Below, in pieces: positions 21,911 through 35,073 of a stretch of DNA of 64,000 nucleotides (position 1 is its first letter; each line of letters opens with the position of its first letter). The translations under genes and the position numbers were made by a program. The stretch lies in contig NC_088175.1 of assembly GCF_028769735.1 (NCBI RefSeq), forward strand, positions 6,572,001 to 6,636,000. Reading direction: 5' to 3'. The notes beneath the pieces were generated by a model. That model worked only from the letters and a program-made list of their open reading frames with translations. It did no database searches and was not told where the DNA came from. Origin of the DNA: Zonotrichia leucophrys gambelii (Eukaryota > Chordata > Aves > Passeriformes > Passerellidae).

Positions 21911-24099
21911 GTAAAGTTCAAAAGTTGGAAATTTAAGTGCAGGAATGGTAACCTTGGTGAGAAGTCAATTAGAGGAGGGATGGCAATAGGAAAAGTAGAA
22001 AGGGAAAGTGTCTGGCTGGACAGAGGGAGATTTCTGGAGTTCTTCTTGGGTATTTTTCCAGGTTATCTTGTGTAATATTTCTGGTAATGATCTTGGCACA
22101 AAAATTAGAAATGTGATGAGGAAAGCCCTCATGTTGCAATTGGACAAGATCAGATCTCCTTAAAATAACCTAGGAGGAAGCAAGTAGATTAATAGGAGGT
22201 GAAATGAGATGGAGTTAGATTAAATGGCATGTAAATTTGTTCAATTGGGTATTTGGATTTTAAAAGTCAGGAGCTCATCCATGGGAAATGAGGGAAATAG
22301 TGGCTCCAATTAGTGATTGCTGTTGCCAGAGACACACAGTTGCTGAGCAAAGCAATTCATGAATGGGCACTGCAAAATCTTCTTAATCTGAGGTGTCCCC
22401 AAAACACAATCACTGATTTCCCTATGGTGACCCAGAGAAGTGACTGATGTGTGGTTCAGAGGGATGGAAATGGTGAGACCTGGGGAATCACCAGTGCGAC
22501 CAGAAGAGGCTGAACTCAACCCAAACTGAGAGCAGCTGCTGTCTATAAATGTGTCACTGAGGACAGAGCAGTTACCTGTACTGAGGACAAAGCTAGCACC
22601 AAATCAGATTGGTTTGAACTGATCATTAATTAAATTTGGCTGGAAATTTGAAGAATGTTTACAAAAGAGCATTGAATAGCCTTTTAGAAAGAATATCAAG
22701 GGCAACTAAAACACTTACCATGAGTGGGGTAAAACCACTGTTTTGAAATTGTTACTGTTTGGCCTCTATACCAAACAGTATATAATTTGTCTTACAGATA
22801 TAACACTTTCTCCTGTTAGCCTTGTCAAGTGAAGGATGATTGACTCCTAATGCATATCCTGCAATTCAAGGAAATGTTATGTGTTTCCATTTTAAGACTT
22901 GCTTCTTGTTTCTCTGGCAATTATCAAGTGCCTGTACCAGCAGTTTCCAAGTATTTAGAAGTAGAAAATCTCTCTCACTCTTTCCTTTTTAAGGCTGTTG
23001 TAGAAAACAATTAATTAATTTGTTTATATCTACATGTATAGGATGAGTGAAGATGGCTTGTTTATGTATAAACAAATGACTGAAGGGAAACTAAATAATT
23101 TTAAATGAATGCTACATTTGGACAATTTTGAGACTTGTGGTTAATTTTGTTTCCAAGAACAGCTTCTAAAATGTCATCTCATTTGAGCTCACACATTCAC
23201 AAGCCTCCACATCTTAACAATTTCCTGGGACAGCAGTCTTGAGAAGCTGCTGCAGAACAGAGATGAACCATGGGATTTCCACCTTTTTCTTGCAAAGGGT
23301 TTACCCCCTTTGCTCCTTGGAATCCTGATTAGAGATATTGTCTCTGAATGCAGTCTGGAACTTGTCTCCTGTTTGTAATGGAATTTCTGCTTTGGTATTT
23401 GCCTCCTTCATGCAGTAGGCTTTCACTCCCATAGATGTGAAGTACTTTTGGTGTATTTTAAAACAGTGAGACCTTAAACTGTTACGTGTTGCATGGATAT
23501 CACGAACAAACTGGACAGTAGAGTTTGATTTCCTGTGTGGTTTCTTCAGATGAAAGTCCAGGTTTACACACAAACAGCTCGGTAACAGATGTCCTCTCCT
23601 GAGATTTAGGCTGGTGGGTGTAAGAATCAATGACAAAAAATGTACAATATCTGAAAAAGAACAGGTACTCAAGAGCATCAAATAAATGTTTACTTGCAAA
23701 TTTGAAAACAAAACCTGATGATTAATTAAATTGTTTTGTCAGAGTCATTCTGGAAGCATTTTTATTTACTGAGAACTGCTGAAAAGAAACCATTCCTGAA
23801 GCATCTTAAAAAAAATCTTTTTGCTTCTTATCTGTGCAGATGGTAGACCACCAATGACTCCTGCCTGGGAGAAGTGGAAAATCAAATTAGACTCTTTAAC
23901 AGGATGTAGAAGAACAGCATTATGAAGAGACCTTACATTGGCCAGTTCAAGAAGGCTTTGCCTGGGCTACATCCTGGAGTGATGTCTCAAAGGCTGAATT
24001 GTTCAAAACTCAATTAAAATGAGATTTTAATGAAACATGGACTAAACCAGTTTCTTTAAAATAGAGGAACCTGGAGATGATTGGGTAGGAAAGAATGTA
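21911..24099. other. Intergenic DNA, nothing recognised
   Basis: AT-rich sequence with short chance ORFs only, the longest 136 codons on the minus strand at 23301-23711. That ORF shows no familiar domain and no splice context. Confidence 0.5.
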
Positions 24100-24870
24100 G
24101 ATATTTACACCCTTTGTATGTCTAGAAACAAAGAAGAAACAACAAGGACACTGAAGGAGCAACCAGCAAAAGTAATCAAAACTATTGATAAGTATTTATT
24201 ATTACTCATGAGAAGCAAAGGGTCTGCCAGAAAATTTGTCAGATGCACTCATGAACAGGATATTAAAAACATGTTCAGAGAACACAGAGCAATTTCAGAA
24301 GTGGTAGAAGCTTTTTCTGCATCACTGTTCATGGCAGAAGAAATGAGGGATATTCCTATTGAAAAATCATTCTTTATGGGGGACTCATCAAGTGAAGTGA
24401 TTCTGAAGGGATGCTGGAACTGACTGAAAAAATCAACAGTCACACATCCCCAGGACCAGGGTGTATTCACTCATGGGATCCAAAAGAAATCAAGAATGAA
24501 ATAGCTGAATTACTAATCATGGTGTATGCCCTTTTACTTAAATTGCATCTGTATCTGAGGACTCAGGGGTGACATGACATCTGTTTTTAAAGAAGAGAAA
24601 TGAAGAGAAAATTAGTAGAAAATATAATAAAGAGTGAAATTAATGGATATGTGATACAATGGATTTAATTGACAAGACTCAACCTTGCTTTTATTTGTGA
24701 AGAAGTCACTATGGGTTTGTTTTTTTTTGTGAAGTGAAGCTCCTTATTGCAAATATTTTACAGTTCTCTCCAGAATTCAATAGAAATATGAATAAGGATT
24801 ATGTGACTGCTAAATCCCTAGATTTTCAGAATGCTTTTGATAGTCTTTCAATTTTCCTGCAACTTTGCAT
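24100..24870 (+). pseudogene. Ancient CR1/L3-like LINE reverse transcriptase remnant
   Basis: The order of landmarks follows the second ORF of old amniote CR1/L3 elements. At 24440-24520 there is CACATCCCCAGGACCAGGG, then TGTATTCACTCATGGGATCC, then AAATAGCTGAATTACTAATC. At 24805-24850 the translation gives AKSLDFQNAFDSL, a diverged form of the VDLDFQKAFDKV reverse transcriptase motif. Frameshifts and stops occur throughout, so it is inactive. Upstream of 24400 the match is weak. Family level is inferred from recalled consensus. Confidence 0.7.
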
Positions 24871-27800
24871 GTGTGATGTAGGAGACAGAGCAGGGAGCAA
24901 AATGAACCTTTGCCTTACCATGGCTGTGATAGTGTTCTTCTGATGTAGCCAGGATGATTCTTGCCCAGTCTATCCTTGCAAGTACATGATTGCTCCTGTA
25001 GTTGGTTTCCAACAAAACAGAATATTCCTGAGTTGCAACAAACACAAAGCAATCCCTTTTGGTCCTGGGGTATTTATTACTACCATCTGAGAGTCCCAGA
25101 TTTCCACTCTCTGCTCCTTGAATAGTTTCTCAGTCTATCCATGAGCTGAGGGCTCCCTGCTCTGAGGTCTCTCCCTCTTGTTCACAGAAACTCCACTTCC
25201 AGTAGGAAACCTGTCCCCTGACAAGCAGGAATCTTCTGCTTTCTTAAGGGCCCAACCTCCTGCAGTTAGTGCCTCCATGGAACATGATTTAAAACAACTA
25301 AAAGCAGCCACAGAGAGCTTGTCCATCACAGCAATGGGCAAGTGTGAGCATTTCTGCTGGCAAGCAACCTGATGGGCAAGAAAGCTTTAGAAACACCTGC
25401 CACCAAGTCACCACTGGAAGCATCCTTGGTGGGCTCCATCAGGCAGGCTGTTGAGAGATGGACTCAACTTCATCCTGGAATAGCAGATGTTGTTTTAGAA
25501 AACAGGCAAAGAGACAGTGTGAATTGGTCAGGGAGACCAGAGAGGGACATTATGCCACCCTGGTCAATGACAGATGAATGTCCTGTAATAACCATGCTCA
25601 AATAAAAATTGTAATTCTTTCTAACCTACATTCAAGGCCTGGCAGCTTGAGAATTTGAGAGCTACAGCAGGGTGCCCTCTGTGCAGCAGGTATTGTGGTG
25701 GCAAGGGATCTATCCCTCTATGTCCTTGGCAGAAATCTACCTGATTTCATGTCCCATTTATGCATTTCTGGCAACTGAAAAGTAGTAGTTTTCAGATGAA
25801 AGATGCTGGATTGATGTGTATTACAGTCATTTCTCAGCACTGTAATTTTTGTCATCTTTACTTCAGCTATTCTCTTGCTATCCACTGAATATCATTGGAA
25901 CACTAAGACACAGTAATTTTCATCATTCACCCCTTCAATTCACACCAGTTTTTGCTCTTACTTTTATGGGGTGGACAATACAAGTGCCTGTCATTGTTCT
26001 GCAAATTTTATTTTACAGTTTTAGCTTTGTCTACAAGTTGTTGATATTATTTAGATGTTTTAATCTGAACGGTGATCAAAGTCCCAATCCATTACTGAGT
26101 TTAAAATAAAAACAGCTGAATCAGCCTGGAGATTCATAGTATCTGTTAGTATAAGCAGCAGAGTAGGCATTACCACGTGGTGACACATACCCTCCTCCTC
26201 TTGCAGCAGTGTGTGCCTCAGATTTCATGAGGGGTATAGCTGTGCAGAACAGAATATGGGAAAGGAGATCATCAACCAGAGATGCAGTTGTACAGATCTC
26301 CCCACATGCCAGAGGACCACGTTGCTCCTGTTTCATCTCCTGTCTGCTGTGTGAAGGTCAGAGATGTGACTTAAGATATACAAGAGATAAAAATGGCTAA
26401 AAAACATAGATGGTGTAAATTGGTGGAATAAAAGATAACTATTTTCTCATCATTGTGCTGGAATATTTTGGCCAGAGTTAAAAATCAGGCTATAGGTGTC
26501 TTTAAATGGGTGCTATGTCCTTTGGTGTTGTTGGGTTTTTTAATACACTATGTATGTAAAGAAAACCCCTGCTACTTGCTATTCTTTTTTTTAAAGACAC
26601 AAAGAGACCATAGGTTTTAAGCTAGTGTAAATGATCTCCTTCAGGTTTTATGGAATGGGCTTATGCTCTTTGGAATTCAGTGATGGATAGCTCACAGGAA
26701 AACATCAAATTAAAACAAGAAAACCTTAACCTTCAGCACTGAAAAATAAATTATCGGAAAAAGATACAAGAAAAACTGAAGGAAATGGAGCTTGGTGAAT
26801 GCAAAGGTGTGATTTATTAAAATCTTGGAGAAAGTTCAGGAGAAATAAACACTTCTGCCATTGGAGCATAAGAACTCATCAAAGATATTATTATCCTTCT
26901 GTCCTAATGGAAGATGCCATAAGAAATCAGAGCGAAATGTGTTCCAGAAAGCATAATTAAAGGATAAATGTGTAAGATTTATAAATAGAAATACGCAAAG
27001 GATGTGTTTGCTCACTCTAGTGGGAAGTGATATTTCAGGAGAAAGGTTCGTATTTATTTTACAAAAGGTTTTCAGAAAGACTGAACAGCATCCCAGCCTT
27101 ATGTCCCAGAGTGTGAGGGCATTTTAGCCACAAACTGCACAACAGGACTGGTGTCTGTAATGTTGGGGTTGGCCTTCTGTAGATAAGGACAGTTCACGTC
27201 ATACATCTGAGTTTTTCAACTCATTTACCAGCTCTACTTCTATTTCAGAGAAGACAAGGGCATGGATGTGTCTGGGATTTCTAGTGGAAGGCAAGGAATT
27301 TTGTAAATGAGTTTCTGGATGAGTCCAATCTACATACAGTTCCTGACCCATGGAAAAGACATTTTTTCACCTGTAGTTATAACAGGTGTCCTTGAAAGAA
27401 CTCAGAATTACTGATTATGAGCTAAATACAACCTGATTCATATTCTTCTAGGGGCATGTAGAGTTCTTGAAGAACAAATGATACAAAACTCAACCTTAAT
27501 GCAAAAATTAAAACAACTTTTACTAAAAGATATGTCTTGGTGTTCATGTCAGGGGGCTAATGATTTAAATACTGGGTACATTTATTTGCTAATTACCAAG
27601 AAGATATTCTGGTTCAAATAAAATTTTCAGTTCAAATAGAAAATTGGCTTTTAAGTAGAGTTGACCCTGGTTTATTACTGGAAGCATTCATGTTCCAAAA
27701 CCTAGGTACTTTCATTGGCTGGCTTTAAAAAGAGAAGGAATCCCTTTGTATTTCCATGCTCACAATGTGGTCATGTAAAGGCAAAAGGCTAATAAAGAGC

Positions 27801-30800
27801 ATTTTGCTAAATTTATACATCTTTGTGTGCTTGGCTATCTGCTGTGAAATATAATTTGCTTTCAGTAGGAAGCCACAGGTATTGAACTGATTGGTACAGC
27901 TTTTTTGTGAGAACCCTCTGCAAGTTGGGGAACACTTTCTATTTCACAGCAGGTCTCTCTTTTAATTTGAGTAGCTGATGCACTGGGGCTGGAGGAAGGA
28001 ATAGTGAACTTTTGATTCCAGTCAGCTTTCCCGAGGCACCCAGAGAGGAGCACACAGATAAAATGGACAAAGGAAGGGAAAAGCTGTAATTGCAGTGCTC
28101 TGCGGGCTGGATGGCAGCAGGCTCTGCCTTAGCTCTGCTGTAGCAGGATGCAATCTAAGGACAATGCCACACTGAATGTCTGCTGTTCCTGCTGGTGAGA
28201 GGAGCAAGGGCCCAGCTTGGCTACACCATCTCTGCTGTGAAAACCTGGCCAGGCACCATGTTTTCACCTCAGCACCAGTATGGTACCCATGTTCTTTTGA
28301 GCCCTGACCCAGCGTATTGACTCAGTGCCATCATCCAGACTCAGCAGCATCACCCCGAGGTGGATCTTGAAGGCTCAAGAGAGCCATTGGAGCTGTGCTG
28401 TGAGACCTGTCTGTGCAGCCAGACAGGAGAAAGAGGAAAGGAAGCTCAGTGCTGCTTTGGGGATACCTCCCTGAAAATGCTGGTTGGGTAGGGGTGGATT
28501 TTCTTTATGTGGCAGCATGTTTTTTTAAGAGGAAGAAGGCTCTTGCCTCATGACGGCCGCTCCTGGAAAGGCACTGACACTGCAATTTTGCACTTCATGC
28601 ATTTCTAAATGCTAAATGCACTGCATGCTTTTCTCATTTAGTGTTCCCAGTTGCTTTGTTTCTTTCTTTCTCAGGAGGGACAAAAGACTGCTTGAGAGAA
28701 GTTTTACCAAACCAACTGGGGCAGTTTATCTGGGTTGGAAACAGGAGCAAAGAGCAAACCTCACATCCAAGGAGGTGGTCAAGGAAGGGTGAGATTCAGA
28801 GTAGTTTTGGGGTTTTTGTTCCTGTGATTTTCTTCCACCTATGGAGAATTTCAATAGACTGGTTTAGGGCAAGTGGAGGCTTATTGTCAAGTACTGGTAA
28901 TGCATTCCCAAATTCTGTGTTGATTTGTGGGGGACTGCAACAAGATTGCCCTCAGTGAAATAAATGTCCCTACTAGGGATGTAAGAAAACTAGATTGTCT
29001 TCTGCAAAGCAATTCCAGAAATGAAGAATAAAACCACAAAACCACAAGCAGCTTATGGCTTGCTCTTCTTAAGAAAAAAAAAAAAAGAAAGAAAAAAAAA
29101 TAGAAGGAAAAAGGAGGGACCTTCTGCAACACTAAAAGGTTGGAAGATGCAGAAAGCCAATTCTTGCTTCTGTCTTTTAATAAATACACAATGCTAGTGA
29201 GGATATTGGCTCTCTTTCCTGAGGAAATCCAGCATGCTCCTAACAATTCCTGTACTTTTCCAGGCAGACCTCAAAATTACATGGCTAAAAATGTAATATC
29301 CTTCTTTCCATACATGCAGATTGTACAAATAAGTAACCCTTTGAGATCAGATAATTTAAAGATGGCTGAAATTTTCAAATGAATTCTTTTTGGTGGAAAA
29401 GATGAGTTTCTACCAAGCAGAAATATTTGCTTTCAGAAATGTCTTATTTTTATTATAAATCTGAAAAGGGACCACAACTAGAGAAAATTCTTGTCAAATT
29501 TTGAAAATTTTTTAATGCTTTTATTTTTGTAAATGTGTACAGAAGATCTGAATGCTCTGTAATAATTCTTCTGCCTTTTGCTAAAACTGCAACACATTTA
29601 CTGAAGACCTTTTTTATAAACTGATAAGACAATTTCAGTCATTCTATAGAAAGAAATTATTTTGATTAAATATTCCAGCAAATAATTTGTTTCATCCAAG
29701 TATGAGAGGATATCATCATCTCACATCCAACAAGTAACAGTTTAGGAGAGAATTACAACCCTTTACTATAAATAGTTATTTTTAGACTTCTTACCATGTG
29801 CACGTGATCCATGAGGAATTCCCTGTTGTTTTAAAAGGCAACTTGCTTGGCCTGCAGCTGGGAGAACACCTTTAGTTACATTTCCTGTTATGATTTATTC
29901 GAGGATTTATTCAACCCTATTCCCTAGAAGACTTATCTACATGTTAGTCTAATCCTTTCCTTTGAGATTGGCCAGGAGCAGGACACTAAAAGTGCCACAT
30001 GTCAAGCTTAGTGCTGACTGAAAGAGGTGTCAAAAAGTTATTAAAGGCAAATATTTTCCTTAGGTCCTCCTGGTTGTAGAAACATCACTTTTCACATGCT
30101 TACTAAAGTAGCAGGCAGACATCAAAGAAACAAATGACTCTATCACCATTCCTTTTCTAAAATATATACCTCAATTATTTCACTTTGAACTACTCAAATA
30201 GGAATAAAAGTAGATACAAAATAGGAATTATGAACAACCTTATTGTATTTTTCATTATATAGTTTAGGAAATGTTTTTGTCAGTACATATTAATTTGTCT
30301 TCTAGAAGACTTTTTGAACAGACAAATTAAATTAACTGTATCTGTATATTAGGACACAGAAGTCTCATAGCTTCATATTATGTCTTTGTGATGTTCTTAA
30401 AATAGAAAGCTTTGTAAATACCTTTGATAATTAACAAATGAAATATTAATTGCACATGTCCTTAGTGGGAGATACTGAGGATGTTGAAACTGAATTACTC
30501 TCTCATGCTTAACATTTTTTTTAGCTTTGCAGAAAACCAGATGTGCTGAAATTGGGTCCACAAAGAGTGAATAGACTTTTTGTTATATCTCTGTGTATGA
30601 AGTCTTGTGTTTAATGCAGACATAGGATTTTGCATGTATGCAGCTTATTTCAGGATTTCCTGCTGCCCTCTCCTATGACCTGGAGCTACTTTGAGGTATA
30701 CAAGGACTAAGGGAGGAAAAGAGTCCTAGCGGGGACAGCTAATGGCAGGAAGGGAGGGAATAGATTACCTGATGGACACATTTCATTCCTCCTTTAGCCT

Positions 30801-33800
30801 ATGACCTAACATACAGTTAAGAGAAGAAAGAACATCCGTAATTCTTCAGCTGGGTTATGAATTGAGAGAAATCTGGGCCATAGTTTATACAAGGCCTGGC
30901 TGCCCTTGAGCATTCACACAAAGCTTCCCCAGAGTCAACTCCCACAGCTTGGATAGATAAAGACCATCTGTAAGACAGATGTGACAAAACAATGTTTTAG
31001 CTGTAGTTCAAGATGCTTTTAGGGTTTCTATAGAAAACCACTGCTATGAGTATCTCCTTCCTTCTCTGTCCTGTTAACCTGGGCTGAAAACAGGATTTGA
31101 GAGGCCAGTATGTCCTGGGAGTGGGCAAGAGGAGCAGTGGGAAACAGTGCAGAAGAATACAAGGGGAGCACTGGATGTTTCCTGGGTTTGATGCTCACTT
31201 GCTAAACTGTATTTTTAGCAGTAGATTTCCATTGTAGTAGAGATGAGTAATATGTCTAGAGGAGACCTCATATTTTCATCACTTGAAATATCTTATTTGG
31301 TCTCAAATTCCTGACAAAATTGTTAAATCTTCAGCAATCATTGTCTTGGACACCACTTGTGGGATAGATTTCTCCATAGGTATATGAAGTTCTGGCAGGT
31401 ATCACAGCCTGTCCTTCCTAACAAATGCCTTCTCAGCATTATTAACACATGATCTATATTACATGCTGGCAAATCATAATACCTTCTGGTCTGCTACTAC
31501 ACTCTGTGCTACTGTGAACACTTTTCACCAGTTCTGTTTCATGTCTTTGGGCTGAATGATAACTAGGTGAATGAAACCTTCTTTCCCACTTCCTTTACCG
31601 CTTCTCCATTACCAGTCTCCTTTGCTTTCATATTCCCTTCTCCACCAGCCCTTTCCATGTCTTCTTCTCAGTTCCTACAGCAGTTCCTCCCTTTTTCAAT
31701 TATCACCTGCACCAAAGGCCAGAAAGAAGCACATAAGTGTGCCTGAAACTATGGCAGGAAACATGCTCCTTTTCAGATAAGAGGCTCTCTGGAGGAGAGA
31801 GGTAACAGGAGTTTTGGTTTGGCTTTTGTTTGTTTGGGTTTTTTTTTGTTTTTTTGGTTGGTTTTTTTGGTTTTTTTTTTTTGTGGTTTTTTTTTTTTAA
31901 ATTTACATTCTTTTTATAAGGACCTTTCTTACTTTACTTTTAGAGAAGGGCAGATTGATCTGCATGCTGGTATAAATGATGGATTCATTTGCATGCTGGC
32001 GAAAGTGATAATAAATTAGCTGCCTAAATCCCTGGTTCCTATTCTACTGAGGAAGTAAGAGGCATGCTCATTAACATTTTATGCAGCCTCTGGATAGAAA
32101 CAATGTATGCAGAGTCAATGAACAGCTCCTAGATTTCAATACTGAACTCTTTGGATGCCTAAAAATAAACCAGATTCCTCAAGGCTTGCTACAAAAAAAA
32201 ACTTGCAGTTACAAGAGATTCCCTTGGGTTCAGATCGCCATAACAGAGCCATTCTCATGACTGTAAGTAATTCCCTTTATCCCCTTGCAAATAGCCTGAG
32301 CTGTGGCTGTTATGGAGTAAAATGTGGCTGCTAATATACTTAGGGTGCAAAAACCTACTGCAAAAAGCCTGGATATTGACAAATCCTGGAGCTATGTAGG
32401 ACTTCTTCACCTGTTGTGGTTTTTTGTCTGATTGGTTTTGGTTTGACTTTTTTGTTTGAATTTGGGTAATGTTTTTATTTGGTTGGTTATTTTTTAACAA
32501 CTCATAATTATAAACATTCTATTTGATAATAGCAATTCCTAGCCCAGGCCTGATTATGTCCTCAGCAGTTTCCAGCAGTGATGATTTTCTTATTGTCCTA
32601 TGATGAAGAGTTGCCAAAGCTGCAACCACTCCTGATCACTGCAGTCTCTTTCAACAGGCAACTTCAGCTCCTACATCACTTCTAACTGATTCAACATCCC
32701 TCTGAGTTTCTCACATTTGTTGGTGAGAGAGTGTTTCTGGAGACACTCTAAAAGTATCCAGAAGGAACTGCATTTTCCAGCCTTGGCTGTTGAAGCCATT
32801 AGGCATTATATTTTGTAATTTTCAATCACATGATTCTTACTCAACTCTTTTTTTCTGACTCTTGGCACAAAAATTGAGCATCTGGTCCTCTTTTGAGAAG
32901 TCTTTTGAATTTGTATTTCAGTTAGATTTCTACTTTCATGTCCATCTACTCCCTTTCCTTCTGCCAACAACCCTCTCCTCTGCCTGCCTGCTTGTCTTTG
33001 CTTTTCTTTTGATGTTTTACATATCCCTGAGGATTCTCTCTCCTGTGCTTCAGCTGGGATTTTCAACTTCACACAGATCCCTTTCATGAAACACATTGTC
33101 CTTTACCACAATCTTCCTGCAAGTAAATTATTTAGACACAGAAGAACACTTGTGCACAACTTGTAAAATAACTGCTGATTCCACAAGCAGCTTTAGCAAA
33201 ATCATAAGGCCCTGCTGGCAGAAAGAATGTCCTCTGAAGTGAACAGCACTTTTATGTAGCAAATACTCTTTTTTTTTCCATTAAAAAACTACATAATTTT
33301 TTCTGTGAAATATGAAAAGTTTTATCTGTGAGTATGAGCAGGTGCAATAGTTTCTACCCCAGAGCTATAAATAAAAACAGAAAAATTTGTCCTTTTAGCT
33401 ATACAAGAGGGAATCTAATTTAGCCAATTCACAGAATAAAAAAGCAGTCAAAATAATCTGTTGAGATCTGACTGATCTGAACATTTCTTGATGTAACTGA
33501 TTAGACCACACAAAACTTTTGTCCAAACTCTTGGATCCATCTCTTCTATCTTTATTTTAGATTTTTTAGTGCAACACCTCTAAAGGGTAAAAGTTCTGTC
33601 TCTATGAAAGAGCAGTATGTACATTTATTTGCTAGCAGACTGCCCTGAGCAGTCCACAAAATTTCTCAGAGTTTACAGAGGGAAAAAAATTAAGTCTGCA
33701 ATTCATAGGAAAATAATTTACAAACTCATATCTAAATGTCTATAAAACAAATATTGAAATTGTTTTCCAGGGAGAAAACAAGAGAAGCCAGCGGTTCTGA

Positions 33801-34054
33801 TTCTGGTATGTAATTCAGAACTTCAGTATCTGCTTTGCCTGAACACCATTCTGTGAAAATGTTTGTACTATGTAAATGCATCTAAATCACTAATTCTGCA
33901 TAGAATTGATCACGAAATCACAATGATCAATAATTCTGTAGTCTCATTCTGACTCACTAGCTAATGCTGACAAAGTTACATGCAGGATTGAAGGGGGGTA
34001 TCTTGTCCATCACCCTGCAACAAGGGAGAAACAGGAAAACCTAATCTGCTTCTC
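24871..34054. other. Intergenic DNA, mostly unassigned
   Basis: Nine kilobases of AT-rich sequence with an A-rich run at 29072-29110 and a T/G-rich low-complexity tract at 31813-31902. G+C-richer patches occur at 25130-25560 and 28020-28420 without any recognisable gene. No clear CR1 tail or LTR is seen. Confidence 0.5.
31813..31902. repeat. T/G-rich low-complexity tract
   Basis: Runs of T are broken by GG and GTGG, for example TTTGGTTGG and TTTTGTGG blocks, with almost no A or C. Confidence 0.85.
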
Positions 34055-34335
34055 ATAGATGGTTTTTCAATATTAAAAAGCTGTAACCGTGGGGAAGAAC
34101 CCATGTTCCCTCAAGGCAAGCTATTTCGTGGTTAATTATCACCACCATTAGAGAGTTTTCCCTAATGTCTGTCCCAAATCTCCTTTGATACAATTTAGCC
34201 TCATTACTACTTCTCCTGTTCACTGAAGGTGCAAGCAAAAATTGATTCTCTTTCTCTTTGCATCAATGTATTCCATGTAAAGGTTTCTCCATTCTAAGGT
34301 CATATTTTCTGAGCCTTTCTAACTTTCTGTTACAG
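34055..34335 (-). mobile_element. CR1 LINE fragment, minus orientation, diverged
   Basis: GTTTTCCCTAATGTCTGTCC, CCCAAATCTCC, CCATGTAAAGGTTTCTCC and TTTTCTGAGCCTTTCTAAC stand in the order of reverse-complemented CR1. In the consensus the order is CTTCCTAATGTCTAATCTAA, then CTCTTCTCCAGGCTGAA, then CAGCCTTTC. Many substitutions and some loss. Confidence 0.65.
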
Positions 34336-35031
34336 CAGTGATTTGCCCGAGCATTTATACACTAAAAACAAGTTTGGATAAGACCTTCTGCAAATTTGGA
34401 AACCAAGAGATAAAATCTTTCATGCGAGATTTAATCCAACTTGGCTGCATAGTAAATGTTAGAAGCAGCTTGTGATTCTTCACATAAATCTTGCTCAGAA
34501 CAGGAATAAAACCTTATAAATATCATGCTTGCATACAGATTTCTTCCTGGATGAACAGAGAGCAGATCCACAATCATAAAAAGTAATACATCACAGGTAG
34601 TATGACTTCAGCCTCTGTCAGTCTCCTAGTCATTAAAATTGTAATAAGCTGATAATTCAAGCTTTACTAAAACAATTTACTGAACAATTAATGCTTGGGT
34701 GTGGCTGAAAGTGCTCATGAGGGAACACTGAGCCCTCCTCCAGCCAAGAAAGGATATGTAAGAGATGGTGAGTGGTTGTAGGTGCAGATTTCACTCTTTG
34801 GCAGGAAGGTTCAAACAGGGAAACTGAGCTTGCTGTGCTGCTGATGCCCCTGTTTGCCACTGCCCACCTCTGTCCACTGAGCCCCTGTTCCCTGGTGAAC
34901 AGCACTGGCAACAGATAGGCTTGCAAACTGCAGTGGAGCAAGATTCTCTTCTGCCAGACAACAACAAAAGAAATATGGTGTATTATTGTCAAGGCAAGGC
35001 AGGGCCTTGCTGGAGGACAATGTCTGAGAAT

Positions 35032-35073
35032 GAAGGCATTACCATCTCAGCAGAAGGCATTACCATCTCAGCA
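35032..35073. repeat. Perfect 21-bp tandem duplication
   Basis: GAAGGCATTACCATCTCAGC plus A occurs twice back to back. The copies are identical, which suggests a recent duplication. Confidence 0.9.

Noticed and set aside
23301..23711. 136-codon minus-strand ORF
   Set aside because: No domain, no splice context and no codon pattern; length is within chance for AT-moderate DNA of this size.
31813..31902. Hydrophobic Phe/Leu/Gly-rich frame resembling a membrane protein
   Set aside because: It is the translation of a T/G low-complexity tract.
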